Below are positions 42,837 to 54,000 of a stretch of DNA of 64,000 nucleotides, in pieces. The DNA is taken from assembly GCA_022605425.2 (NCBI GenBank), contig CM061251.1, positions 651,001-715,000 of the forward strand. Direction: 5' to 3'. The position numbers were made by a program, and so were the translations under genes. The DNA comes from Hamiltosporidium tvaerminnensis (lineage: Eukaryota; Microsporidia; Dubosqiidae). Each line of letters starts with the position of its first letter. Position 1 is the first letter of the stretch. Under the pieces are notes generated by a model. It was not told where the DNA came from, searched no databases, and saw nothing but the letters and a program-made list of their open reading frames with translations.

Positions 42837-44123
42837 TTAAAAAATTCTTTTATCATGTTCTTTTATTCTTTCCTTGGTATTTTTAGACATTATCATTGTT
42901 TGTAATTCTGTAATATTTTCGTAAAAATTATAATCGAAAGGGAATTTATGATCTGGTAAATTATTAGGACTCATATATTTATAATGATCTAATATTTTAT
43001 TCGCATTAAATGAATCAAATACAAACTGTGGATGCACAAAAAGCTCTTGTGTGGTAGAAATACCAATAACATAATCACTTTCTTCTTTTGTATTAGAAAT
43101 ATTACCATCTCCTGCCATAACAACAAAAGAAATATGTTCTTTGAATTTTTCGTCCAAAATATAAAACTTAAAATTTTTAAAAACACCATTCGTGTTTTCT
43201 TTTACAGAATATATTTTTTCCAATTTAAACAGTAAAAATTTAAGATGAGCATTACATATTCCGTATAAATATTTTAGAACATTCATATTCTTTATTTCAT
43301 CATCCTTGTTTTCATTTTCATAGTCGTATGAATATATCCACACAATCTCTAATCCATCAAAAGTCAATAAATAACAAATTCCAGTTTTGCCAATAAACGT
43401 TTTTTTTAATATTTTATGTTTAATCATAAAATTTTTATATTTATTAATTATTTCTGTACATTCATATTTCATGACTGTTTTACACAATACGATCGTACAT
43501 AGACTTTCTTTTAAACCTTTCATCGAATCTAAAAGAGATGGATATTTGTTTTTCAAAATTTCTGCAAAATTATATTTTTTAAATTTGTAAACTTTGTCTG
43601 TTTTGTATGGAATACTTATATTGCTATCTCTAATATTTATATTTTCATCTAGTTCATTCTTTTTTATATTTTCTACTTTCGAATTTTCCTTTTCTAAATT
43701 TCCATCTTCGATATTACCCTTATCTATTTTTTTGCTTTCTAATATTTCTTCACCTACCACCATACCATCCCTCATTTCACCTATTCTTTCTTCGCCTTTA
43801 AACCTTCCATCTCCTAAATCTTCTTTAATTTCTCTAAATATTTCTTCTCTTTTTAAATATTTATATCTCATTTTTTTTATTCTTTGATTTATTTTAATAT
43901 TTCTGTGTAAATCACTCAAATATATTTTTTTAATATCTGCAATTAAATAATATATATCATTTCTTTTATCGTATTTCTGCTTTCTTTTACACAATTTTGG
44001 ATAAATATTTGATAGAATACATAGTTCGTTAAAAGAATCTTCATCTATTTTAAATTTCCCTTTTATTAGTGTCTTTGAAACGTATTTCTTTTGATCTGGT
44101 ATTATATATCCTCTTACTACCAT
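42837..44123 (-). CDS. NOP7: Pescadillo homolog (NOP7/PES1)
   Basis: 428 residues. The N-terminal Pescadillo domain is recognisable from SKTLIKGKFKIDEDSFNELC, then ILSNIYPKLCKRKQK and YYLIADIKKIYLSD. A very charged insert (about 95-160, Glu/Gly/Lys-rich) precedes a second conserved block (YNFAEILKNKYPSLLDSMKG, then KTFIGKTGICYLL and IVWIYSYDYENE). A BRCT domain spans about 305-400 and ends VHPQFVFDSFNANKIL, then DHYKYMSPNNLPDHKFPF; the usual QWVFD tryptophan is Phe here. The protein is part of the NOP7-ERB1-YTM1 complex needed for maturation of 27S pre-rRNA and 60S subunits in the nucleolus. It is shorter than yeast NOP7 (605) because the acidic C-terminal tail is missing, as is common in microsporidia. 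Confidence 0.88.
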   Translation of the reverse strand: MVVRGYIIPDQKKYVSKTLIKGKFKIDEDSFNELCILSNIYPKLCKRKQKYDKRNDIYYLIADIKKIYLSDLHRNIKINQRIKKMRYKYLKREEIFREIKEDLGDGRFKGEERIGEMRDGMVVGEEILESKKIDKGNIEDGNLEKENSKVENIKKNELDENINIRDSNISIPYKTDKVYKFKKYNFAEILKNKYPSLLDSMKGLKESLCTIVLCKTVMKYECTEIINKYKNFMIKHKILKKTFIGKTGICYLLTFDGLEIVWIYSYDYENENKDDEIKNMNVLKYLYGICNAHLKFLLFKLEKIYSVKENTNGVFKNFKFYILDEKFKEHISFVVMAGDGNISNTKEESDYVIGISTTQELFVHPQFVFDSFNANKILDHYKYMSPNNLPDHKFPFDYNFYENITELQTMIMSKNTKERIKEHDKRIF

Positions 44124-44337
44124 TATTTTTATATTTAAGAATTTATGGATTCAAAATAAAAGAAATATGAAGAAATAAATATGAATTTAAAAACCAAAAT
44201 AGATAAAAATCGAAGGATATGAGAATAAATAGTAATTTTTATGAAAAAATTTTAAATATCTAAAATAAATATGGAAATAGAAGAGGAAATAATAATATAT
44301 TATAAGAATAAATACTACATTACATAAAGAACCGGTG

Positions 44338-44600
44338 AATTCATTCAACCTTGGCCTTACACCCCACACAAGCCTTAGCCTCTCTCAGTTATTTCGCCCA
44401 CCGGTCTCTTTCGAGTGGTCCGTTTACTTCTTGGGTTTCGTAAAAAGGTGGTTTTAAAGAGGGGGTTGTTACGCCTACGCTCAACTCCACTCGGAAAATC
44501 AGTCCCTTTTAGTCGCCTCTTACGACAAGCAAGGAATACTCCAAGCCAATTCTGCTCTCAGTATGGTGGGAAAGGCTAGAAATAAAACCTAATTCTTCCT
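44338..44600 (-). repeat. GC-richer ~260-bp repeat (family B), copy 2
   Basis: Reverse complement of 18509-18762, collinear from AGAATTGGCTT to TTGAATGAATTCACCGG. The best conserved core is GCTTGTCGTAAGAGGCGACT (about 44514-44533 on the minus strand). Several positions where the copies differ leave G+C content high, in contrast to the flanks. It lies about 160 bp from the tRNA-Ser gene; no direct repeats were found at the ends. Confidence 0.75.
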
Positions 44601-44755
44601 TAAAATATAATAAATTTGGATTTATTGTTTGATGTTTCGAGCTAGATTTTGGTTTCTGAAATAATGAATATTAATAATTCCTCATTCTTTATTTCCTATA
44701 AGTATTAGAAATCATTTCTCTATTTATATAATTTATATATATTAGTAACTTAAAA

Positions 44756-44837
44756 GTCAGCGTGGCCGAGTGGTTAAGGCGTTAGACTTGAAATCTAATT
44801 CGCTCTGCGAGCACAGGTTCGAATCCTGTCGCTGACG
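44756..44837 (+). tRNA. tRNA-Ser (anticodon UGA)
   Basis: All four stems can be drawn. The acceptor arm is GTCAGCG paired with CGCTGAC plus discriminator G. The D arm is TGGCCGAGTGGTTAAGGC. The anticodon stem-loop is TTAGA-CTTGAAA-TCTAA with anticodon TGA. A long variable arm (TTCGCTCTGCGAGCA) marks it as class II, and the T arm is CAGGTTCGAATCCTG. Length is 82 with no intron. A and B boxes are intact, so Pol III transcription is expected. Confidence 0.97.
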
Positions 44838-46656
44838 AATTTTAGCATACCAATATATCATTAGATTATAATTTTCTTACAAACCTCTCTCTTCAGATCT
44901 TTATTTTATGCTTATAAATTATATATCTTAACTTAGCACTATTTAAATCCAATTAGAGTTTAAATTTAAGAGCTTTATTCTGATTTTTACAATTTTAATT
45001 TATAATATTCTCTCGTAATCCGTATATAGCAAAATAAAGAATACATTTATCGTGTTATAAGTGTCTTTTTTGTGAATTTTCAAGAATTTTGATATATTCC
45101 GTTTTATCCATATATTTTGATTATGCTTAATTTAAAGTCCGTCTACAAATAATTCCCAACTCAAAAACTATTTCGAAGGCAAATAGAGATATTATTTAAA
45201 ATAATTTTGTATTCGTCAGGTTTCCTTGTGATATCTATACGATCTTTGTTTGATTCTATAGTATTTAACCCATGAATTTTATTCTTTTTTGACAGAAGTG
45301 CTACCTTTTTCTGATTTAAATATAATATTGACCAAATTAGAATTGAAAGTTCGATCCGCTCAAAACATTATAAAAATGGAGTTTATATGAGAGTCTGAAA
45401 GAAAAACTTGGCAAATACAAAGAAGCACAACTAAAATTAAAAAAATTATAGAATTTATCGTCTTGGTATAGTAAATAGGGTCGAAGGAAGTAACCACATT
45501 AAAAAATATCTGGTTGTCAATGATTGTAGGAAATCAATGTGAAAATCATTGGTGATATTTTGTGTGGGGTAAGAACCACATTAGATCTATAGGCCAATCT
45601 CCTATAATCTCAAATTACAACAGATTAAAAGATCTAATTGGGAAATTTACTGTTGTTCCTCCTCGAAGCGAGAAGTAAAAAAGGAATGGAATGAGTAAGT
45701 AAATAAGGTATAGTAAATATCATAGAAAAAATTAAAAGAATTTTCAATTTTTAAAATATACCTTCAAATGTGCAGAGTAACTCGAGAATATCGTAACAAA
45801 TGGTATAATTTAATATTTATCATCACATATTCACATTCTGCTATTCTATTTAAGTCAGAATAATCGACTCATCAGAAGTAGAAATATTCAACGACCTTAA
45901 ATATAAAAAATTTCGACAGAATGTTGAACTATGGAATTTGGATTTTGTAACTTAAGGTTAAGAGACTAATATGTCTTTTTAGAAGTATATTTCTCTTTAT
46001 ACATACAATTCTTCATATTTGAAACTTAATATCGTTATTTATTAGATAGTGAAACAAGTATTTGCGACACAAAATCACAGAGAATCTAATAAAAGTATTC
46101 CATCTTTTATACTTTAGAAAAAAACCTATTTCTATTTAAGAATTAATTCAAAATTTAAAAAACAAATAAAAAACCAACATACTGTTATATTTTCGAAGCC
46201 AAACACTTGAATGTATTAAAGATTAGAAAAACCGATTTTTTTATCTGCATTTGAAAGAAACTAAAATATTTTAATAAAAAAAGCATTTTTGAATATGACT
46301 TGAGAAACTACATATTTGAATAGCAAAATACAATCAAAAAAGCAAAATCTTATATGATTAAAATGCAAGCCTTTTCTGTAGTGATTCTGGGCCAAAATTA
46401 GGTGTTTTTATGTTTGGATTTTTTCCTCATAATAAAAAAATATAAGAAATTTGAAATATCATAATTAGATTTAATAAAACTTTAAAGTTGTAGTACATTT
46501 TACAAAAAATTATATATACTATCAAATCGATATTAATTTAATACTTAGCTCTAAGAAATACATATAAAATTAACACAGCATATAATTAAAATGAAGAATA
46601 TTATTCATTCCCAGTTTGATATTACTAATTCAAATTATTAGGAATATGAAATATAT
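44838..46656. other. AT-rich DNA between tRNA-Ser and the transposon
   Basis: No gene recognised. The stretch 45290-45720 is less AT-rich and may be an old coding relic, but I could not assign a family. Bases 46630-46656 are the displaced 3' end of the minus-strand gene at 48793-50135 (see that entry). Confidence 0.4.
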
Positions 46657-46664
46657 TTTATTAA
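46657..46664. repeat. Target-site duplication, left (TTTATTAA)
   Basis: Identical to 48790-48797. One base (G) separates it from the left terminal repeat. In AT-rich DNA an 8-bp match alone is weak, but reading the interrupted gene across it stays in frame (see the 48793-50135 entry). Confidence 0.7.
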
Positions 46665-46665
46665 G

Positions 46666-46719
46666 TGTCACGGGCCAATAAACCCCTCCTCCCATATCCA
46701 ATAGAACCCCCGTTATTTC
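46666..46719 (+). repeat. Left terminal inverted repeat of the Ginger-like element
   Basis: Pairs with 48737-48789 on the opposite strand with a few mismatches and one-base gaps in the C/G runs. Contains GGGCCAATAAACCCC and CCAATAGAACCCCCGTTATT. Confidence 0.85.
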
Positions 46720-47084
46720 ATACAAATTTTTATTGTTTATAACACTCTTTATTTTTTATATAGCCTTTTAATTCCTATACATCTTCTTATTTTAGTTTCC
46801 TTTCCAATATTTCTTATCTATCCTTTCTTAGCATTTCTTTTGTATAAACAATAGGATGTGTTAATCATGAATTAAATATCCAATAAAATTTATATTTTTC
46901 TTTTTAGTTCTTTTTTTGCCTTTGTCGGTTTTTTGCATTTGTTAGTATTTGAAACGCAAAATTTGGTTGTAAAATTTTATAAAGAGACTAAAAACATAAA
47001 ATTGTATATAAATTAATCTAAAGCTTTCATATTATCTGTTTTTTCTTCGTATTCTGCTTAATATAAAAATATAATGCAATACAA

Positions 47085-48452
47085 ATGCCAAAGATTGTAA
47101 GTTGTAAAAATACGAAAGAAAAAGAAATTCTATCATCATATTTAAAAACTGCTCAGTATCCAGCTGAGTATTTCAAAGAAGAAAAGTGGTTGTTGAGGCA
47201 GAAGGCAGAACATTTTACTTCGCTCGGAGATGATATTTGTTTTGAAAGGCGCGATCATCTAATAAGAGCCGTTTTTGCATTTAAAACTGCCTTGATTAGG
47301 CAAATTATTCGAATAGAGCATGCTGTTGCACACAACGGAGTAAATAAAATGATGGATTTGATTGTACAAAAATACTATGGGATTCTCAAGGCATATATAA
47401 AAGAGTATGTAAAAGACTGTGAAGCATGTTGTCGATTTAATTTTCTAAAAACAAATCAGCCAATATATATAAATTATATTACCAAAAAATATGATTTTTT
47501 TATGATGGATCGTGTAGATCTCAGGAGATACAGTGATCAAAATGATCAATATAGCTGGATTCTTAATGTAATCGACACATACAGAAAACATCTCTGGTGC
47601 TTTAAGCTGATTAATAAAACTTCGGAATTAGTCAGATTCATTAATATTTTTATTTGACAACGTTGCGTCCCGGTGGAAATACAATTGGATAACGGCCAAG
47701 AGTTTAAAAATACACCTCTTAAAGCCCTTTCAACTGATCTTAACATCAAATTTATACATGGAAGACAACGCAAGCTAAAGGCGCAAAGTCAAGTAGTATT
47801 TGTAAATCAGACCCAAAAAGGCGACTAGCGAAGAAATTGCATGAAACAGGTGGAAGAAGGGAAATGGAACATCTTAATAATATTTTTAATGCCTATAACA
47901 GAACAATACATGGTGCAATAAACAAGTCTTCATTTATGCTTTTCTTCTGACAACCAGGTTTTAACAATCCACTTTCTAGAAGCATAATAGTTGAATACGA
48001 AGCCAGTATGATAGTGCCTGCTATTGATGTAGATTCTGATATGGTTTTAGCTGAAGAAAATGCAGAAAAAACACAATGGAGCCTAGAAATTGCCTCGGAT
48101 GTACATGAAGAATTTACTGAAACGCACACCACCATAACTACTATAATAGCTGATGATCTCGGAAACGATAGTAAGATTCGTTCGGATGTGGCTAAGCATT
48201 TTTAAAACCATAGACAAAGAATTATAGAAAGCAACAATTCAAATATACTCAAGAAAAATTTGTCTATTGGAGATTAATTTTGATAAAGAAGACTTCGATA
48301 TGAATACTAAAACCAAAAGAGCGCCTTTTGACTCTTTTTACGATAATTCGGTTTTTACAGTTACCGCTATTTTGATGAACAGCATGATTGAAGTAAAAAA
48401 CAATGATGGTAACACAAGAACAGTTTTTAGTGGCGTAACAAAACGAGTTTAA
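47085..48452 (+). pseudogene. Ginger/KRBA2-like integrase-type transposase, inactivated
   Basis: The first 190 codons are open. They include a zinc-binding H2C2 domain (EHAVAHNGVNKMMDLI, then YYGILKAYIKEYVKDCEACC) and the start of the integrase core (FFMMDRVDLRRY, then WILNVIDTYRKHLWCF). A TGA at 47655-47657 stops the frame just before the second catalytic Asp motif (EIQLDNGQEFKN), which follows in the same frame. A frame change at an A5 run near 47810 then separates the core from the conserved KRRLAKKLHET and NAYNRTIHGAINKS region. Further stops follow near 47948 and 48203. The tail (to 48452) resembles the C-terminal part of KRBA2-like proteins. The protein cannot be made in full from this copy unless TGA is bypassed. 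Confidence 0.75.
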
Positions 48453-48661
48453 TTTAGTTTACATTGCAATTATTATAGGCATTTTATATTATTTAAGTAT
48501 TATCATTAAAGTTTTTATTTTTTTTTTCAAAATTTTAAATTTTTTTTAGCAGAAAATTCAACTTATAACTATATAAGCCTTTTTATAAGAGACCCCAATT
48601 AAATTTATAAAAAAAATCACTTCCTTTTTTCAAATAAATGGCCCTTAGATAAAATATATGA

Positions 48662-48760
48662 AAATAACGGGGGTTCTATAAATCATAGAAATAACGGGGG
48701 TTATATAAATCATTAAAAAATAAAGGGGGGGTATATAGGAAATAACGAGGGTTCTATTGG
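48662..48760 (+). repeat. Subterminal G-rich repeats of the Ginger-like element
   Basis: Four units of AATAACGGGGGTTCTATA type begin at about 48662, 48690, 48717 and 48740, spaced 23-28 bp apart; the last is part of the right inverted repeat. The left end carries a single equivalent unit. Such clusters near one end are often transposase-binding sites. Confidence 0.8.
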
Positions 48761-48789
48761 AGATGGGGGGGGGTTTATTGGCCGTGAAA
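48737..48789 (-). repeat. Right terminal inverted repeat of the Ginger-like element
   Basis: Reverse complement of the left end, with a longer G-run (nine G at about 48765-48773). It ends GGCCGTGAAA directly against the target duplication. Confidence 0.85.
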
Positions 48790-48797
48790 TTTATTAA
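48790..48797. repeat. Target-site duplication, right (TTTATTAA)
   Basis: Matches 46657-46664 and codes for the Val-Asn-Lys junction of the interrupted minus-strand gene. Confidence 0.7.
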
Positions 48798-50135
48798 CGG
48801 CTATTTCGTTGGAATTTTTAGAATTATTGTGCACAAATTTCATTAATTTCAATTTGAATTCGTTATATATTTCTGTTTGGTGGGTTTCAATTATATTAAC
48901 ATCCCCCTCTCTTTTCTTGTTAGGTGATGTATCATCTGGTTCCAGTAATATCTTTTCCAATATTTTTTCGGGTTTACAGCCTTTGTTATTGGACTCAACA
49001 CCCGAAAAATTTTTACATCGTTGATCTTCCAAATATAAATTCATTATATAATCATCTAAAATCAACCGATAAATATAGAAAGATCCGAATTATATCTACT
49101 TCATTGTTTTCACAAAAAATAAATTCTTTGGATATAAATTTTAGAGTTTTACGATTCAAAATTCTTTTACGCAAAACAACCTTTAGCAAGCCAAATTGAA
49201 ACAAATAAACTTCTGAATTAATATTCCTATGAAATTTGGAATAGTTTTGTTAATGATTTCATTTATTCTATTAGATTGCTAAAAATAACCATAAATTGAA
49301 GTTCATTTGTATTAAGGTTTCTGTTTTTTCCTATTTGATTAGATAAACATAAAAATTTTTCATTTAAAATTTTTTCATAGTTTTTTTCAATCAATTTTTC
49401 TACAGAAAATATTCTATTAAAATTAGAATTAAAAATATAATTTAAATCAGTAGTATCATTTAGATATTTTAAAAGTAAATTATAGGAATCCATGTGATAA
49501 TCCATATTTTTTTTATTATACTTTTCTATGATTCCAAGGAATAATTTGAAGTTTATTTTTGAATCTTTAATTCATTAACCGGTAAAAATTGTATAAACGG
49601 ATTTTTTATGTTTCTATAAAAATACAAATGCCTATTTTTAAAAATCGACTCAATGATTTTTTTTGTAATAATTTTAGAAATATTTCATATATAATATCAT
49701 GTATCCGATCATTGTATTCAAATTTTTGTATTTTTAATCAAAAATCAATTATTTTTAATGGTATTTTAAGATGAAATGCAATATTCTAATCTGAAAACTA
49801 ATTTCATTATTTTCTTTCTGGTTTTCCAATGTAAAATCATCTAAAGTATCTTTTATAGTATTCTTTTTAATCGAATCAGTAAATAAAGAATTAATTATAA
49901 GGGTTTTAAGTGATAGATGTTTAAAATTAGATTCTGCATCTAATTTTACATTTGATTTGCATTTTATCTTAAAAATAGACTCATTATAAATATCAATAAT
50001 TTCATTTTTAATAAACAAATTCAAACTTAAATAATTTTCTTCGTTAATTTCTATATCATTCAGTATATATTTATACACAATAATTTAATTTATCCTTTTC
50101 CGGAAATTTTTCAAATACCAATTTTAAAAGTTCGG
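48793..50135 (-). pseudogene. Decayed minus-strand gene interrupted near its 3' end by the Ginger-like transposon
   Basis: An ATG near 50135 opens MKKPELLKLVFEKFP, which continues after a frame change near 50085 into 49755-50078. Further open pieces are 49263-49505 and 48793-49065, with several more frame changes between them. The recovered text is Asn/Lys/Glu/Ile-rich with LRR-like fragments (LSLKTLIINSL); I do not recognise a family, though it might belong with the LRR-like genes. The last piece reads EIAVNK and then runs into the transposon end. Skipping the transposon and one duplication, the frame continues at 46656 with IYFIFLII and TGA at 46630-46632. The element therefore landed eight codons before the original stop. 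Frame breaks upstream show the gene was decaying or died independently. Confidence 0.6.
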
Positions 50136-50389
50136 GTTTTTTCATAATTTTTAACTTTATTAAAAAAAAAATTCAAAACTACGTTTCTTAGATTTTTCAA
50201 AACTTATTTCGTTTAACACATTTTTTAAATATCGATATAGAACTATATATTATATAATGATCGTTTGCTTTTTTGATATTTTTAGAATTTTGAAATAAAA
50301 AGAAAAAATTCGTTGTAAAAAAACGCATCTTGGTTTCTAAATTTAAATAAATTAACATTTTTTTGTGTAAAGATAAATAATTAAATGAA

Positions 50390-51075
50390 TGTTATAAAAA
50401 ATATGGTGCTATTTTTGAAGGAAATGTTGTTTGAAACAGTTTAACAAATTCTATGGCTTTATAAATCTGTATATCAACATTAATATTGGTTTTCATTATA
50501 TGAAAGAGATTTATTTCAATTTCATCTTCAACCATTATGAAGGATAGTCGTTAAATAATTCATAATTATTTTAAAAAGTAAACCAAAGACCAGATTTCTA
50601 GCATCTAAACTTCTTTGAACACCTTTTTATAAATTAATAATTTACACTTATGCTATTAAATCTCCAATGTTCATGTTCCATTAATTTTTTTAGCTACTTC
50701 GGTATATAAAGATAAGAAAAAAAGTTGGCGAAAAATAAACGGATTAAAAAAATGTAAATAACAAAGACTAAATAAAAAAATGTAAAAAGTATCATTAAAG
50801 ATATGCAGACTCGATAAAGGATTTCCTTTCGTCTATCAATTCTCGATAAAAACAAGAAGTCTGTAAAAACCTAACTAAACTCGAATACATTTATATGTGA
50901 ATATGACCTCCTCTCATTCAATATATTCCATCTCCAACCAACCGAATCTTCTGACAGAAAACAATTGTATTGCATGTCAAAAATTTGTGCTAAACCCATC
51001 ACTTTAATAAAGCCATCGATTGTACTACACACAAAATTTAATTCAGTAAAACCACCTGCAGAAATTATTTCATTT
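50390..51075 (-). mobile_element. Possible decayed IS1595-like (ISXO2-type) transposase
   Basis: On the minus strand about 51070-50880 is open for over 60 codons: FTELNFVCSTIDGFIKVMGL, then a segment ending VGWRWN followed by a basic INVFEFS run. This resembles the N-terminal zinc-ribbon region of IS1595-type transposases common in microsporidia (short helix, spaced Cys, WRC, then RxGSFF), though most cysteines are absent. Further down (about 50540-50400) VEDEIEINLF could be a relic of the VEIDExxF motif. Blocks are in the right order but the evidence is thin. Confidence 0.28.
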
Positions 51076-51079
51076 TTAT

Positions 51080-54000
51080 TTTAAAATTCAAAAAGTTTAG
51101 AAATATATGACAAAAGTATATTTCAAAGCTTCTTAATTTACAATAATTGTTTTCCATGTAATGTGACTATCAATGTGCTAAAAAAAACGTAACGCACTCT
51201 AAAGTGTAAAAAGAAATGAAGCTTTAGCAGAAAATTACAAAGTTAAATCGCAATTTATTTCCACTTGCATCCATTTTAGACAACACATTCAGTGCATAAC
51301 AATCAGAGATTAATATTGTTGAAATTAGAAAATGTCGGAATAAAATAGACCTAAAGTGGTCCTCCGAAATCAAAAGTCTTTAAGTGAATCACTATAAAGT
51401 AAATTTCTTGACAAAATCAATCTTTTCGTCAATAAAAAGCAGATTCTGATGTCTTCTATATGATTATGAAGCCGCATGTATTATATAAATAATATAGATA
51501 TCTTATCTAAGCAATACGCAACTAGAAGCCTAAATTTACTTGGAAAGAAAATATAAAAGTGGAACGTCTAAATAGCACTTTTCAGATCTTCTTAAAAATG
51601 CATGTCGATATAAATCACTCATTCCATTCAATATATAGGCTTTGAAGGAAAGTGTTTATGTGAATGTTAAAAATCAAACAAACAAATGGATTATATGTGG
51701 CTTTTTTGGTAAAAACGTGTCTTTTGTCGTGTAAATCGAACAAAGAACTTGTTATCGTAAAATTTCAAAAAAATTCAGGAAAATTGAAACTTATTTTCGT
51801 GTTATTCCGAGGTCGATTCAATTATAGGTTATCTGATTGTCTCGATTCTAAACTTGCCACTGATATTGATTGGATTGCGTCAATTCTATCTACAATAGTA
51901 GAAAGATAAGGGTATCTGTTAGAAGAAATATATATTTCATGCCAAATACTCGGTTTGTCATGTTTTTTTACGCTAGAAAATTTTATATACGATTAATAGA
52001 CTTCTCAATTAGAAGGCTGTTAGGATTTAAAAGACTATATTATTAGACACGAATGTTTTTTGCAAATTATTGCTCGAATTTTTGTAACTATGTATGTTTA
52101 TCCCTAGTTATTTACAAATTTTACATATCAATAAGTAGAAATTTAAAGATTGATGCTAAAATCCAAGAGATATTCGAGTATGCAAAAAGCGGTTTTGGGA
52201 AATGTTACTCATAATAGAGAGTAGGAAAATGGGCGCTAAAATTTTAAAACTATAAAATTGAATCTATCTTTTATATTCGTAAAAAGCAATGAGAAAAGGA
52301 ATTTATGTGTCAAAATATTATTATAGTAACTAAACATAAATACAGGATAAATATATAGATAGACTATTTATTTTTAAACAAAAACCTTTAAATATCATTT
52401 TTCAGGAATGACTATCGTGTTTGTTGTTTTGTTTATGGATTTACATACCATGGCATAATATTCATCTTTCGGCAGTAATATAGGTCTATAAAAATTTCAC
52501 ATATAAACTAATACTTGTTGGTGCAGACTTTTATCCAGTTTAGCAATTAACTTATTAAGCTTATTAATTAGAGATAAAATTCGAGCTATAAACAACAAAA
52601 ATTGAAGATAAATAAGACCGGATCGTCAATACATATATGGATTATAAATTTATTACAAATACCCTATATTTTATGTTTTTCATAAATAGCATGAACCAAT
52701 AGAAAATTGAGCGGAATTAAAAGAAAAACAAAAGCAGGAAATAACACATAATTTGGATTACAGGAATATTAAATCTCGATTTTCGTGCTAGGAAAAAAAA
52801 ATAATGTATAAATTGATCTTGGACCAGAAATTATTTACAACTGCGAAACATAGATTGTCACTAAACGCAATTAAGCGATGTTATGTATATGAAAATATAA
52901 GATTTTACGTCAAACATAAAAACAACCGGAAACAGTAAAGTATGTTGCAAATTAGTAATTATATTAGACTTTAAAGGTTATGCCCGAACACTGTTATGGT
53001 TTTTAAAGTTAAAGAAACCAGGCTCTAATGGCCATGCTATTTTATATAAATTCTAGAAAGCTAAGCATAAAAGTAGGGCAACTATGTTAACTCGATATTC
53101 GTCAAATTCCAACTTATTTGAAAGCGTTTAACTTTACGAAGCAAAAAAAATTTAGAACCTTGCTATAGATAAATTAAAAATGCACGCTTTGGTCCTGTAA
53201 TGTGAGAGTTTATAGTAGAAGAGACTTCGGTTCTTACTGAACTGCAATGGCTTTGACCAAATGATTTTATTATAAATATGCTGGATAAAAAAATAGGGAA
53301 ATAATATAACAATTACTTCCAAATCATTTAGATTTGGCATTTTAAAGTAATAATTTGTCTTAATTTTTCTAAAACTTTTTGCAAATATCAAAAAAGTCCA
53401 TAACCAAGCAAAATTTGTTAAAGAAATTTTTTACAGTGTAAATTTTAATTTTATACTAAATATTTTATTAGACATTTTGTAAAACTTAGAATTTCATTCT
53501 AATCTCTAATTTTATCTTTCTACTAAAAATTTTTAACAAAAACAATTTGAAAATGGTCTCAGAAGTATTATAGATCTAATTTTGCTTTTTATTTGATGTA
53601 AAATTTAAGATTTAAACGGCAAAAAAAATGAATGCCAAAAAATTACCGACTTCGTGTCGGAATAAAAATACAAATTAAATCGAAAATTCCTATTGACACA
53701 ACATACGTTAATATATTTATACTCAAAGAAGAATAGAACTCTAAAAATAGGAATAATTAAGAATCGACATTCTGCTCTAAGTAAAAAAATTAAATTAGGT
53801 AAAGCCTACTAAATGCACCACATATATTTACAATGTTGAAAGAATATATGAAATAAAAAAAAGATCAAATTTAGAATGTCATTTCATACTTATTAAAATG
53901 ACAGAAAACAATACATGAAGTCAAAAAGGAATGAACACAGAAGATTAGGCGTAAATAATATGTTTTTAGTATATACTGTTTAAAAATATAGACATACTAA

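Larger units (their letters stand above)
46666..48789 (+). mobile_element. Ginger-like DNA transposon with terminal inverted repeats
   Basis: A 2.1-kb element. The left end starts TGTCACGGGCCAATAAACCC and the right end, reversed, TTTCACGGCCAATAAACCCC. The similarity continues through CCAATAGAACCCxCGTTATT, giving inverted repeats of about 50 bp. Inside is one gene for an integrase-type transposase with an H2C2 zinc-binding domain. An 8-bp direct repeat flanks the element. Integrase-like transposase, TGT-type ends and this size fit the Ginger superfamily (related to KRBA2-like host genes and to Ty3/gypsy integrases). The internal G-rich repeats near the right end (48662-48760) are described separately. 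Confidence 0.75.

Noticed and set aside
43032-43887. Plus-strand open frames opposite Pescadillo
   Set aside because: They are antisense to a well supported gene and consist of Phe/Ser/Ile runs mirrored from Lys/Glu-rich codons.
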